Below, piece after piece: positions 54,761 through 64,000 of a DNA stretch of 64,000 nucleotides. The stretch is from Adiantum capillus-veneris. Its lineage: Eukaryota; Streptophyta; Polypodiopsida; Polypodiales; Pteridaceae. Each line of letters opens with the position of its first letter. Within the stretch, counting starts at the first letter, position 1. The stretch is taken from assembly GCA_014529385.2 (NCBI GenBank), contig CM043953.1, positions 69,106,372-69,170,371 on the forward strand, in the 5' to 3' direction. The notes beneath the pieces are model-generated. The model was given only the letters and a program-made list of their open reading frames with translations, did not search any database and was not told the origin of the DNA. The translations under genes and the position numbers were made by a program.

Positions 54761-56328
54761 ATTTAAACAAGGTTTTTCTTTGTTAGCCTTTCAAGAAAGT
54801 GACCATTGTCAATTCAATCATCAATACATCGTAAAGGGTGGATATACCAAAACATGTGGATATGGGGGGATACCATGCTGCTAGCACACAAATATCATAC
54901 ATAGAGAAACTTAGCATGTCAGCAAGCTCAATGGATTTAGTCGACAACATTGCATTGGTTACACCAATTAATAATATTAAGACATCTTAATGTTGTGTCT
55001 AGCTTGTTTCATTATTTTTGAACTTTTATACGATATAAAATGGTTCTATTTTGGCCTCTTTGCACAAAAGTTCCTATCTTGCTATAATCACTTGATGTAG
55101 CCTGAGGCGGTTTTGGTGTATAATGTCATGCGGCTACCTACACCCTCCTGGTAGCTATTGATGCCTTATTTACTTCTTACCTAGCTGATGCGTTTTTGAC
55201 CTGACAATAGAATCTTAACCCTATTGCATACACTCAGTCTGGACTTTTGTTGGTCTTTTTTAACATTTTTTCATTGCATTTTTTAGCTAACTTTTGTCTT
55301 CTTTTTTATTCTTCTAAAAGGTTTGATCTACTAATCTACTGGCTTTCTAACTTCACCTCTGAAGTCTTACAAATCTATGATTGTGAACCTGGGGACTTGA
55401 AAGAAAGGTTACAACTTGTCTCTTTCTGACTTTATTTGGGTAATTGTGAAAGTCCTTATAGGTATATTTTTACTTAGTACAAACAACGCAATGAAATGAA
55501 CGCACTAAAATTCATGCTGCCATGGGAATGGCATGTTATCATAGATCATAAAAATTAAAGAGGATTGTGCAAACTTCCCCATGCAAGAAAACTTGCATGT
55601 TTTTTTCCAAACATAAAAGAGAACAATATGTAATTAAACAAGCTGAATAGTCATTGTGGCATCCTAAAACAAACAAGTCAAAAATTCGCAAGGCATGCCA
55701 AATTTCAATAATTAAGTTAAAAATTCTCTACTTATGACTCTATGTGTAAAATTCATAAATTTGTCAAGTTCTTTTGCATGTAGACAAACTATAAAGAGAA
55801 CTAAAACAATCAATCAAACTTTACATCAATCAAAGAAACAATTTCAAGTACCGTAATCATGTTGATGGTGGCATTATATATATAAGGACTACACTGATTC
55901 ATCTGAAAATCACGATCTTTTAGTGATTTTTTCCTTTTCAAGAAACGAACAAATAAACTTTATGTCCACATCACTCTTTTATCAACCAATTGGAAAATTT
56001 ATGAATGCATACAATCTTTTCTTTCAATTTAGGCTAGGTTTAGATGACTCGACGAAAGAGGAATGGGCACGTTTGTAGCTCCACTATGTCGAATTCTTAT
56101 AGGTGAAAAAGGGGAGATGTTAACTGAGCCGACATAAGTTAACGTGAATTTCTAAAAATGCTTCTCAACTGCACTTTTAACTGGCTTACTAGAAGGCGCT
56201 ATTAGCTCCTGCCTAGTGCAAAACACCTCTAAAATCGTAGAACCAGACCACGATGGTCTTAAGGGACGGAAGGGAGTCGGTGTGTTTGGTTTAGTTCTAA
56301 CGCCCTAGACCAAAGAGGCGGGAGGGAG
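54761..56328. other. Gene-free stretch
   Basis: AT-rich DNA with short frames only. No repeat partner or coding similarity recognised in the window. Confidence 0.5.
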
Positions 56329-56337
56329 TAAAAACTA

Positions 56338-56822
56338 GGGAAAAGTACCAAAATATCCCTCTAATTTGTGGAAATTCCCAAAATACCCCTCAAATTAAAA
56401 AAAATTCCCAAGATACCCCCAATATTTTGTCATAAATTCCTAAAATGCCCTTCAGATTTTCAAAATTTCCAAAATACCCCGGGTTGTGATAGTAAATTTC
56501 TCAAAAAAAAAAATGTAGCTTTTCGTACGAAGATTGATTGTATATCATACAAGATGCTAAAACTAGAATTTGAGTTGGTTTTCTAGGCTGTGGAGATGAA
56601 TTGATTCATTATTTTTAGACATAATTGCCTTCTTTTCGAGGTATTTTGTGACAATACATTCCAAGCACTCAAAAAAGTATCTCAATTGTCAAAAAGGAAT
56701 AAAGATTAGAAAATTTGGAACAATCCAACAATAATAGATAAAGGGCATTTTGGGAATTTTTGAAATTTGAGGGGTATTTTGAGAATTTCCACAATCTAGA
56801 GGGGTATTTTGGTAATTTTCTC
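56338..56822. mobile_element. 485-bp foldback MITE, Mutator-like (9-bp target duplication)
   Basis: Left end GGGAAAAGTACCAAAATA and the reverse of the right end GAGAAAATTACCAAAATA form inverted repeats that stay alignable for about 80 bases (both continue with CCCTCTA, TTGTGGAAATT, ACCCCTCAAATT). TAAAAACTA flanks it exactly at 56329-56337 and 56823-56831, a 9-bp duplication typical of Mutator-type insertion. The left arm consists of about five imperfect 30-bp units (AAATTCCCAAAATACCCC); the right arm has about three in reverse. No coding capacity. Confidence 0.82.
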
Positions 56823-56831
56823 TAAAAACTA

Positions 56832-57406
56832 TTCAGAGTAGGTAGTGTATAGCACAACTCGATCACCAAGGGAGGCACAAAACAATGGTCATATTATATC
56901 GCCATAGTAGTTAAAGCTTCAGACTACCTTTTCACCCTCAATGCTGTAGGCCTTTAGCAGGCCATGAGGTTGACAAGGAGACCATAGTTCTTTATCACGA
57001 TGGCCTTCGGACCAAGTAAAGCAACCTCAAAGCTTGAGAATGTCCTCAACATTTCTTGAACTGGATGATTAGCCATCCTCAATTAAACATGTTTAAGATC
57101 TTGCAATGTTTTGACCGTAGGCTTAGGAACATGGCAAAGCACACACACTCCTTTGCAGAGAGAATCCAAGTCCAGCACTGATATCATTCCATTTGCTCGC
57201 CAATCCTTGTCACTCAGGAGCTTTTTGTGGCAGTGTAACATGTAAGGCCATACGTCTTAGGCCTTGTGCAAAGCTCAGGGTGTGTGTGTCAACAGCTTGC
57301 ATTTTGAGACGAGAGTAACACGCAGCAAGCTGGGATGTTGGGGGCGCTTGTGATTTTGACTCCTGTGTTAGTGTGCGTAGAGCTTGTTTTAGAATCTTGT
57401 CTCCTT
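56832..57406. other. Gene-free stretch, possibly decayed copia pol
   Basis: No clear coding frame. It may continue, beyond recognition, the minus-strand copia integrase fragment that starts at 57650. Confidence 0.35.
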
Positions 57407-57650
57407 TTAATGGTTCGCCCCATTACATTGACCCTTTAGTGTCAACCAAGCAAAGCACTCCGACTTGAGATTCAGGAATTGAACCCGTGTACCTTCTAAC
57501 ATCTTAGCCACAAGCACTAGCTTGTACAATAAACCATGGAAGGATGGATTGGAAATAGGTCCATATAACTTTGCGTGGATAAGTGCAAGTAGCTTCATAG
57601 CTCGATTCTTGGCCTGCTTCATAAAGGTCTATGTGTCTCTCTTGCGCTCT
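57407..57650 (-). pseudogene. Copia integrase core fragment
   Basis: 72 codons on the minus strand: RAMKLLALIHAKLYGPISNP and FLNLKSECFAW. These match the start of the copia integrase core (usual form: LELIHTDLCGPM, then FLKSKSE). The first catalytic D is changed to A (IHAKLYG for IHTDLCG). The rest of pol is not recognisable. Confidence 0.6.
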
Positions 57651-58072
57651 TCACAAGCGTTCCAAAAGCTAGTGGCAGAGTTTTTACTGGGCAATTAAAC
57701 CACAAGAGACTCCCTAGTTGCCTTGTACAACTATCCATTTGTTAGAGTTCATACACCACTCTGTTGGGTCACCCAGGTCTAGGCCATACATGTACCACTA
57801 GTATGTCTCTCGGTTGGCCACCCGCTGCATCTTATTTAGGCTGCATCATTGTATGGCTGGCATTCTAGGTTGGCCGCCCACTTTTTGGTCTAGCGTCCAC
57901 ATTACTGAGCCTCCACTAGGGGGGGCGCCCTATTTTCCACTTCTCTCGAGATTAGTCTAGGACCCTATTTATACGAGGGTCTGCCACACATCTCACACAC
58001 ACATTGTACTTTGTACTGGTGGTCTGGGTATGATAGAGCCATGGTGGGTTGATCGCTCCCACTCCTTGGTAA
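57651..58072. other. Gene-free flank of the hAT element
   Basis: No coding similarity. It ends in CTTGGTAA (58065-58072), the predicted left copy of an 8-bp target duplication. Confidence 0.4.
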
Positions 58073-58349
58073 CAGGGAACGGGCGGAACGGACAGTATAC
58101 GTACCATAACGGCGTTCCGAGCATCTCCAATCGGGGAAACAGTGGCGGGAACGGAACAGTGTTCCGGTTTGGGAATGTAACAGGGGAACGACGTTCCAGC
58201 CGGGCGGAACGAGCCGGAACGTGGCGGTAGCGGGCTGTTTCAAATTTGAAAAACAGCGGCAGTTTTAGGTAGCGCCCAATTTCTTTTGAGCTTTGGGGTG
58301 GTTCACACTAGAGGTGTGTGTGGGTGGGGGGGGAGGGGGTCTTTTCTCC

Positions 58350-58357
58350 TATAAAAG
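58350..58357 (+). promoter_or_regulatory. TATA box of the hAT transposase gene
   Basis: TATAAAAG lies about 320 bases before the start codon. The leader between them holds three tandem copies of a CAAGCTTGAAGCCACTCTC-like unit (58403-58520) in a CT-rich setting. The start at 58668 has AATATGGC context. Confidence 0.55.
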
Positions 58358-58735
58358 CTAACCCTCACCCCTCACACTTTCATAGCCCTCACTCTCCAGC
58401 ATCAAGCTTGAAGCCACTCTCTCGAGTCTCACCCTCCCTCTCAAGCTTGAAGCTTGAAGCCACTCTCGAGTCTCATTCTCACACCCTCTCCCAAGCTTGA
58501 AGCTTCAAGCCACTCTCACCCTCTCTCAAGCCACAAGCCACAAGCTCTCACAAGCTCCATTCCTTCATCGCATACATCTCTCAAGCTCCATCCCTCTCTC
58601 AACTTTCAAGCTCCACCCCTCCATCCCTCTCTCAAGTTTCAAGCCTCAAGTCTCAAGCGCCATCAATATGGCACAAGCTTCCGCATCACATGAAGGCCCC
58701 TCGGTTGTTAAGAGAGCAAACAAGGATGAGCCTTC

Positions 58736-58924
58736 TGAAGGGGATTGGGGAGCACCACAAATGGAGAGTGAGAGAGAGAAGGAGACACACACAAGATGTG
58801 GGTGGGGAAACTGTGAAGTGGCAGCTCCCCCTATACATTATACTCACTATAAGTATAGGGTAACAGTGGGCGGGCACCCATCACTTGGGCAACCGGTCAA
58901 GGCACATAGGTCTTAACCCCAACA
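58736..58924 (-). repeat. 3' LTR of the copia-like element (189 bp)
   Basis: Plus-strand ends TGAAGGGG and CCCCAACA. Same length and ends as 62186-62374. Preceded in sense by AAGTGGGAGGT (58925-58935), the polypurine-like tract also seen in the two chimeric repeats. Confidence 0.9.
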
Positions 58925-58999
58925 ACCTCCCACTTAAAGGCCAATGTGCCTTTAAGAAATATCTACTAGTGTACAACTAATAGAAGGTGAGAGATTCTC

Positions 59000-59794
59000 T
59001 CAACCTATGCCCACTGACTCTCGATGAGCTAGTGCATCCGGCTCTACTGATAGATAAACATCCCGCTGCGGAAGCCACACAGAGCTAGCTCCAAGCTCTG
59101 CAAAGAGTCTACAAGAGCTCATGCACTCCTGCAAGTATCGGTCCAATACCTGCAAACCTCCCCTATGCTCTATGCCGAGATCAGTCATCGAACAACTAAT
59201 AAACCCTGCTGAAAATGCTCCCACTGCAGCTGCTATGTCAGGCCTCGAGATCAGCATCTCATACATGAGGACACCGAACGTTGATGCAACCCTGGCAACC
59301 TCTGCCACCTCCAACTGAGAACTCAACTCATGGAAATCCTGTCCCCTATCATAGAGACCATGGCACTCTGACTCCGAGCTGTGGAGTGACTCCTCGTACC
59401 CACCGCATATCACATGTGTACCAAGAGTATCCATCCGTCCTAAATATGCATCAAGCTCTGACATAAGCATATCAAGAAATGACTCCACAATAGCCGACAT
59501 CTCAGCATCCATGTGAGACATCTCTGTCATCACCTCTGATGACTCATCCTGCTGTGACTCACTAGAGCTGTCCCGCTCTACATGTGCATCCGTAGACGCA
59601 ACCTGCACAACAAGGCCATTGCTCTGCACTCCATGCAAAGCATCCTGAAACCCACAAGCTCGCTCGCTCTCTCGTTGTCTACCTGGCTGCATGATCACAG
59701 AGACAACACCGTCTCTCCCGTGATCCACATGCAATGGGTAACCTGGACCACTCCTCGCACCTCTCGCAATCACTAGCGAACTCAAATGCATCAC
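59000..59794 (-). CDS. Accessory domain X ORF (264 aa) of the copia-like element
   Basis: In the same frame as gag-protease, separated from it by one TGA (59801-59803). The first 25 residues (LVIARGARSGPGYPLHVD) are the usual copia sequence that follows protease and precedes integrase. Instead of integrase come an acidic, serine-rich region (SSSESQQDESSEVMTEMSHM), then SELDAYLGRMDTLGTHVICG, a block EVARVASTFGVLMYEMLI, a hydrophobic stretch AAAVGAFSAGFISCSM, and HRGGLQVLDRYLQECM. The last blocks recur in the same order in the repeats at 40553-41066 and 48238-48808. The hydrophobic stretch could be a membrane segment or a packed helix. Position between pol and the 3' LTR recalls the env-like ORFs of Sireviruses, but I see no sequence link. 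Function unknown. Confidence 0.6.
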   Translation of the reverse strand: MMHLSSLVIARGARSGPGYPLHVDHGRDGVVSVIMQPGRQRESERACGFQDALHGVQSNGLVVQVASTDAHVERDSSSESQQDESSEVMTEMSHMDAEMSAIVESFLDMLMSELDAYLGRMDTLGTHVICGGYEESLHSSESECHGLYDRGQDFHELSSQLEVAEVARVASTFGVLMYEMLISRPDIAAAVGAFSAGFISCSMTDLGIEHRGGLQVLDRYLQECMSSCRLFAELGASSVWLPQRDVYLSVEPDALAHRESVGIG

Positions 59795-59800
59795 AAAATC

Positions 59801-60670
59801 TCACTCTCGAAGTGAAATCTGACATCCACAATCTCGAAGCTGACCAATCGAGATCAAACTCACTGTCAAATCTAGTACATAGTGCACATGTCGTAACAAG
59901 TAAGATGCACCACTCGATAATGACAATCTCACATCTCCTGCACCTGCTATCGCTTGCACCGATAGTATACGTTGCACCGATCCATCGGTGAAATGTACAT
60001 TGCCAAGCATCCCGCTAGAATAGCTACAAAACCATTCACGATGCGACGTGACATGAAACATAGCATCTGCCTCTAGCAACCACTGCGAAGGGAGTGCGCT
60101 ATCCACATGTATAGCATCTCGTACATAGCTCCAGGTAAAAGTGACATCCCCGTCGCTAGTATACTCTGACACTACATCTGCCTCAACTGTCAAAGCAACT
60201 GAGTCCATGGAATCACTACATACATCTCTGAGACTGCCATGTCTCCTACAATGTCGCATACGACGAAAACAGTGTCGTCTAACGTGTCCAAAATGATCAC
60301 AATACCAACATGTCACCTGTCGGCGTACTCGTGAATGTACATGTCTCACATGAGTCCTTGATGACTCAGATCTATCATACATATCATGTAATCTGCGCCA
60401 AAGTGCTCTCGAAGTAGTCTCATACATAACAAGAGCATATACAGATTCCGCAAGGTGCAAAGAGAGTGTAGATAGTGCCATCTCCTCTAGCTCCTGCCAC
60501 TGATCGTCAGACATGTTTGAAGGTCTACTTGCATCACCACTCAATGGTCGATGAAACCCTCACTATGTCAGTGCATCAAGCATACAATCTCTCCATGCCG
60601 CAAAGTCTGACCCATCAAACACGCGCATCTGTGAGAGGTCACAGCCTGATCGATCACCTGTCTCTGCCAT
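59801..60670 (-). CDS. Copia-type Gag-protease (with two in-frame stops near the N-terminus)
   Basis: The start is placed at ATG 60668-60670 (MAETGDRSGCDLSQMRVFDG), because the UBN2-type Gag begins there. TAG TGA interrupts at about 60560-60565, and the downstream open frame is 60544-59801. Recognisable parts: MSDDQWQELEEMAL...LHLAESV (Gag), RALWRRLHDMYD, zinc knuckle CWYCDHFGHVRRHC (about 60300), and a protease-like region WLLEADAMFHVTSHREWF (about 60060). There the catalytic DSG is EAD, so protease activity is doubtful. It ends VSLISIGQLRDCGCQ, as in copia elements. It aligns with the decayed copy at 14244-14986. Confidence 0.72.
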
Positions 60671-61589
60671 GAGCACAAGTAGCTAGCAAGCTAGATAGCA
60701 AAACTACCTCACCAACAACACCTAGAAACTTTCTACAAATATGGCTAAAAACACAATGTAAAACCTATGAGACACTCCAAAATAGAGCTCCCGCAATGTC
60801 AATACAAGCCTCGTCTGCTCTAGTATCACACTGCAATCAAACGCACTACTTACAAGACGCATTCATGACGACCATAACCATGTGCATAATCTTCACCGAA
60901 TCAGCCCTGAAATTTAGCCCAAAATTATAAAATTCTCAGCCCTCTTGCATGGCCAAAAATAGTCCGTAATTCAGCCCCACACTACCAACCGTAGCGCATC
61001 AAGAATCAACCCAAAACTTCTCCAAGAAGTTATGACTTGTTCGGTCTGAAGGTCACCTACACACACGCCGTCATAGAGCATACATCTGTGAGCTAATCAC
61101 CAAGCCCACACTATGCGGTATCGATGCATACACACGCACAAATCTCCCACCTGCAGAGAACACCGCACGCAAATGCTAAGTGCAACCTGCAATCTCTACC
61201 TAGATCGCATAAATGATGCGCATAAAACTCTTCGAAAAATTTTGCCAGAGTTTCAGTGTAAAATGGCTATAAACCCAAATAACCATAAAGTGAACACCAA
61301 GCTCACAACAAGAGCTACCAAATGTGTATCATCCACACTCACTGCATGCTCAAATCTCCACAAACCTGAGTCAAGCAAGCTCTCATGTAAATCACCTCAT
61401 ATGACCATACATGTCACATACATGTACCTTAGTCTTGAGCTCACAAATCTACTCAGAGAAGAATGCAAAAAACTTGTAAGAGAATCCATCCAAGATCCTG
61501 GCAATCGGCAGAAACCTATCCAAGAGATAAAACATGCTCAAACAAGCATAAAGCTCCCACATACAGCGTACATTAAGTGACCTGCTGTC

Positions 61590-62048
61590 TCAGATCTCCG
61601 AAAGATATCTACCTGCAGCAAGAGTACCTATATCCTGTTTGAGTAGCATCCACCTATGCATAACCCACGGCTCACATAGCCTCAAATGCATCAGCCCATA
61701 GAAAATCCGTCTCTCTATCTCTCTCTGGCTCTCCCGAATCCAATCTGTGAATCGCTTACCTGGAGCGTAGCTTCTCATGCAACAACACTTGCTTGTAGCT
61801 ACACATGTGCTAAAACACAACCATACATGCTCTTCTCTGCAACCATAACCTGCATCCAAGATGCCAATCCCGCTTCTCAATACTCCTATCAATCTCTGCA
61901 GAGAAAAGAAGAAGACGGCCTCTCGGCCTCCTACTGTCAAGAAGGGGAAAAGCGGCTTCTTGCCTTTGTTGTACAGTAGCGCTGCCCTCTTGCTACTCCA
62001 AGCGGCTTCTTGTCGCTTGCTCTCCAAACAGAAACACTGTCTCTTCAA
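61590..62048 (-). CDS. Leader ORF (152 aa) of the copia-like element, doubtful
   Basis: A 152-codon frame on the coding strand between the primer-binding site and gag. The product is rich in cysteine, arginine and aromatic residues (CREEHVWLCFSTCVATSKCC). No homologue recognised and no second copy in the window. The opposite strand also has a long frame nearby, so chance is quite possible. Confidence 0.2.
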   Translation of the reverse strand: MKRQCFCLESKRQEAAWSSKRAALLYNKGKKPLFPFLTVGGREAVFFFSLQRLIGVLRSGIGILDAGYGCREEHVWLCFSTCVATSKCCCMRSYAPGKRFTDWIRESQREIERRIFYGLMHLRLCEPWVMHRWMLLKQDIGTLAAGRYLSEI

Positions 62049-62171
62049 GTAGCGCTATTCACTCTGTTCTTCACAACATCACCAAGCAGCCTCCGTATGT
62101 AGAGATAGCGTTACCTTGTAGCTCTCCGTTGTCGTCGTGACTGTGCACACACGCGCTCCCTCCGCACCGAC

Positions 62172-62184
62172 GCTCTGATACCAA
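62172..62184 (-). promoter_or_regulatory. Initiator tRNA-Met primer-binding site of the copia-like element
   Basis: The minus strand reads TTGGTATCAGAGC one base after the LTR end. It is identical to the site at 52456-52468. Confidence 0.9.
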
Positions 62185-62185
62185 T

Positions 62186-62374
62186 TGAAGGGGATCGAGG
62201 AGCACCATAGACGGAGAGTGAGAGAGAGAAGGAGACACACACACGATGTGGGTAGGGAGACTGTGAAGTGGCAGCTCTCTCTATACAGTATACTCACTAT
62301 AAGTATAGGGTAACAGTTGGCGGGAACCCATGACCTGGGCGATCGGTCAAGGCACATAGGCCTTAACCCCAACA
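62186..62374 (-). repeat. 5' LTR of the copia-like element (189 bp)
   Basis: Plus-strand ends TGAAGGGG and CCCCAACA, followed by the CCTTC target duplication. At 189 bp it is short for an autonomous copia element, close to the range of small non-autonomous LTR elements. Confidence 0.9.
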
Positions 62375-64000
62375 CCTTCATGGTGGGATGAAGTGCACTC
62401 CGAAGTCTTGGGCAAAGATGGCGGTGCAAGATCATGGACATGCAAACTATGTGGCTTCCAACGCAAATCCGGGACAAGCAAGGTTCGAGTACACCTCCTT
62501 CACGTAGTGGGGGAGCAAGTGAAGCATTGTAAAAATGTGACGGCCGAGAAGTAAAAGGAGCTTGAGATCAAGGATGCCATCATGAGAGCCAAAGCCAATG
62601 ATCGACCCAAGCGGCAAGCCGTTGACCCCAATCACTTGGTTTTTCCTTCTTCTACCACTCACTCGCAAGCTTCCGTTGGAGGTAGTAATGTGGCGGCTCA
62701 AATATCATTTCAAACGATTACTCCCTCTCTTCCCACCCATCGTCCATAAACTCTAGATGTGTTATGGGATCCAAAAAAAGAAGGAGGATGTGGATGCCGC
62801 CATTGCTCGCTTTTTATATCACGATCATATCCCTTTCATAAATGCTCGATAAGTTCCAAGTTCTCAATGCTCTTTCATATTATGACCATAACTAGTATGT
62901 CCGTTTTCCATTCAACGTTGTCTTCACTTTTGAACTTCGTGACATGTATATTGTAATATGTATAGGTCACACTACTTCATGGCAATGTGTACACGGATTG
63001 GGGATTACGAGCCACACTACGTGCCACCCACTTCAGAGGCCCTTCGTACTAGTCTTCTTGATAGAGAGAAGGTTGTTGTGGAGATGGAAGCCATAAACAT
63101 GAAGCAACAATAGGCCAAGTATGGAGTGACACTCACTGCAGATGGATGGAGTGACACCAGGAGGAGATCCATTCATGGGCTTGGGGCTTATTGCAAGGGA
63201 GAGATGTACTTTGCCCACTCACATGATGCCACAGAAACAAGGAAATTCATCAATGTGCTTGCAGGAGAGTGGGCGTCTGCCATAGAGATCATTGGCCCAG
63301 AGGTGGTGTTGCAGCTTGTCACGAATGGGGAGGAATCAAATAGGCAGTCGGTGCCATTTTCGACTAGGCATGTATCCCCGCATCAAAGTGTCATTTTGTA
63401 GGACACATTGCCTTAATAACCTTTTAAAGGATATAGCACACCTACCTTGGGTTGAGCCACTCATTACACGTGCGTCCAAGCTAGTGTCCTTTATCAACAA
63501 TCACAATCTCCTTCGTGCTATATTCTTGAAGCGATCAGGGGGCAAGGTTCTCTTGAAGTACTGTGAGACCCGCTTTGCCTACAACTACCTAATGGTTCAT
63601 CACCTATGCGAATGTCAGAGTGCAGTGCGACAGACCCTCAACAGTACGGAGTAAGGCTTCTTCATCCTACGCAGGTTCAGTCGCAAGGATCTTATGTGCA
63701 AGCAAGTCAGACGATCCCCAGTTTTGGGAGTCACTGAAGACTATAGACCAAATGGTGCAGCCAGTACTCCACTTGCTTCGAGTAGTTGATGGTATGCAAC
63801 CTTGCATTGGCAAGGTCTATGAGGCAATGGATCGCATGGTGGAGGCCCTCCAAACACTTGAGCCAGATGTAGACAGGTTTGAGGAGATTAGCCAGCTTTA
63901 TCATAGCATATGGGACTCCTATGCTTCCCCTTTCCATGGTGCGGCTTTTGTGGTGGATCTAGAGTTTCAAAGTGCAGGACAGGAGCATGATGGGGAGGTG

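Larger units (their letters stand above)
58736..62374 (-). mobile_element. Complete copia-like element with gag-protease and accessory domain X but no integrase or RT (3.64 kb)
   Basis: 189-bp LTRs at both ends, an initiator-Met primer-binding site next to the right LTR, a polypurine-like tract next to the left LTR, and a perfect 5-bp target duplication CCTTC (58731-58735 and 62375-62379). On the minus strand the internal region is a 1.5-kb leader, then one reading frame of gag, zinc knuckle, protease and accessory domain (60670-59000). Without RT and integrase it must have been moved by enzymes of another element. About 18 of 189 LTR positions differ by eye, so the insertion is not recent. 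Confidence 0.88.
58073..64000 (+). mobile_element. hAT DNA transposon (right end beyond the window), carrying a nested copia-like element
   Basis: The predicted left terminus is CAGGGAACGGGCGG at 58073. The next 150 bases hold at least eight copies of GGAACG or its reverse CGTTCC, the clustered subterminal motif expected of hAT transposase binding. A TATA box, a tandem-repeat leader and a transposase frame (58668 onward) follow. The copia-like element at 58736-62374 splits the first exon. Transposase sequence continues to the window edge, so the right terminus is not seen. Confidence 0.72.
58668..64000 (+). pseudogene. hAT transposase (BED finger, DUF659, RNase H-like), interrupted and frameshifted
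   Basis: Starts MAQASASHEGPSVVKRANKD at 58668 and is cut at 58735 by the nested element. The coding resumes at 62375 after the CCTTC duplication. A BED-type zinc finger follows (CKLCGF, HLLHVVGEQVKHC; about 62435-62525). Then DAAIARFLYHDHIPFINA (about 62793-62848); the N-terminal transposase region ending at YVPPTSEALRTSLLDREK; DUF659 with LTADGWSDTRRRSIHGLG (63130-63185); and THCLNNLLKDIAHLPWVEPL with KYCETRFAYNYL (63405-63590). A +1 shift near 63653 leads into FWESLKTIDQMVQPVLHLLR and IWDSYASPFHGAAFVVD. At least four disruptions, so it is non-functional. The hAT dimerisation C-terminus would lie beyond 64000. Confidence 0.82.

Noticed and set aside
58318-58916. 60-139 codon Ser/His/Pro-rich frames before the nested element
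   Set aside because: They lie in the CT-rich leader or run from the transposase N-terminus into the inserted LTR. Only the frame at 58668 has domain support downstream.
61113-61580. 155-codon plus-strand ORF inside the copia-like element leader
   Set aside because: Antisense to the element, with no similarity seen and random-looking composition.

Overview
The window looks like repeat-rich intergenic DNA from the nuclear genome of a land plant. A homosporous fern or similar non-seed vascular plant is my best guess, but I cannot name a species. The evidence is the mix of Tat-lineage and chromovirus-like Ty3/gypsy elements, Ty1/copia elements primed by initiator tRNA-Met, LINE remnants, a hAT transposase and a decayed plant-type PPR gene. 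I see no intact host gene, no tRNA or rRNA gene and no bacterial-style operon. Nearly every open reading frame belongs to a transposable element.

Layout: 1-8063 is Tat element A on the minus strand, with an intact 1755-codon Gag-Pol, an 0.8 kb leader holding small ORFs, and its 5' LTR. A second, truncated LTR copy (8089-9809) is fused to it through a 25-bp internal scar. The array sits inside a Ty1/copia element whose 3' half runs on the plus strand (9810-12027). Next come a decayed copia gag-protease (14244-14986) and a chromovirus integrase tail (14995-15542). Tat element B (17003-27980, minus) is complete: two LTRs of 2.45 and 2.63 kb, a primer-binding site, two small leader ORFs and an intact 1751-codon Gag-Pol.

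28-41 kb holds LINE fragments in both orientations, a dead Tat element on the plus strand (34.9-39.2 kb) carrying a small hAT-like MITE, and three very long poly-G tracts. 40-50 kb is a mosaic. A 1.45-kb chimeric segment occurs twice (40227-41695 and 47899-49342), flanking an unrecognised decayed gene with a repeated domain (43330-45025) and a dead chromovirus pol (45265-47890). A minus-strand chromovirus deletion derivative with one LTR (49100-51851) and a copia 5' LTR (52469-52689) follow.

52.9-58 kb holds a PPR pseudogene, a 485-bp foldback MITE with a 9-bp target duplication, and a copia integrase scrap. From 58073 to the window end is a hAT element whose transposase N-terminus is split by a complete 3.64-kb copia-like element (58736-62374, 5-bp target duplication). 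That element lacks integrase and reverse transcriptase and instead ends in an unrecognised accessory domain, which also occurs in both 1.45-kb repeats.

The three most unusual signals are the conserved ~72-residue leader ORFs of the Tat elements, the copia accessory domain found three times, and the repeated-domain gene at 43-45 kb.
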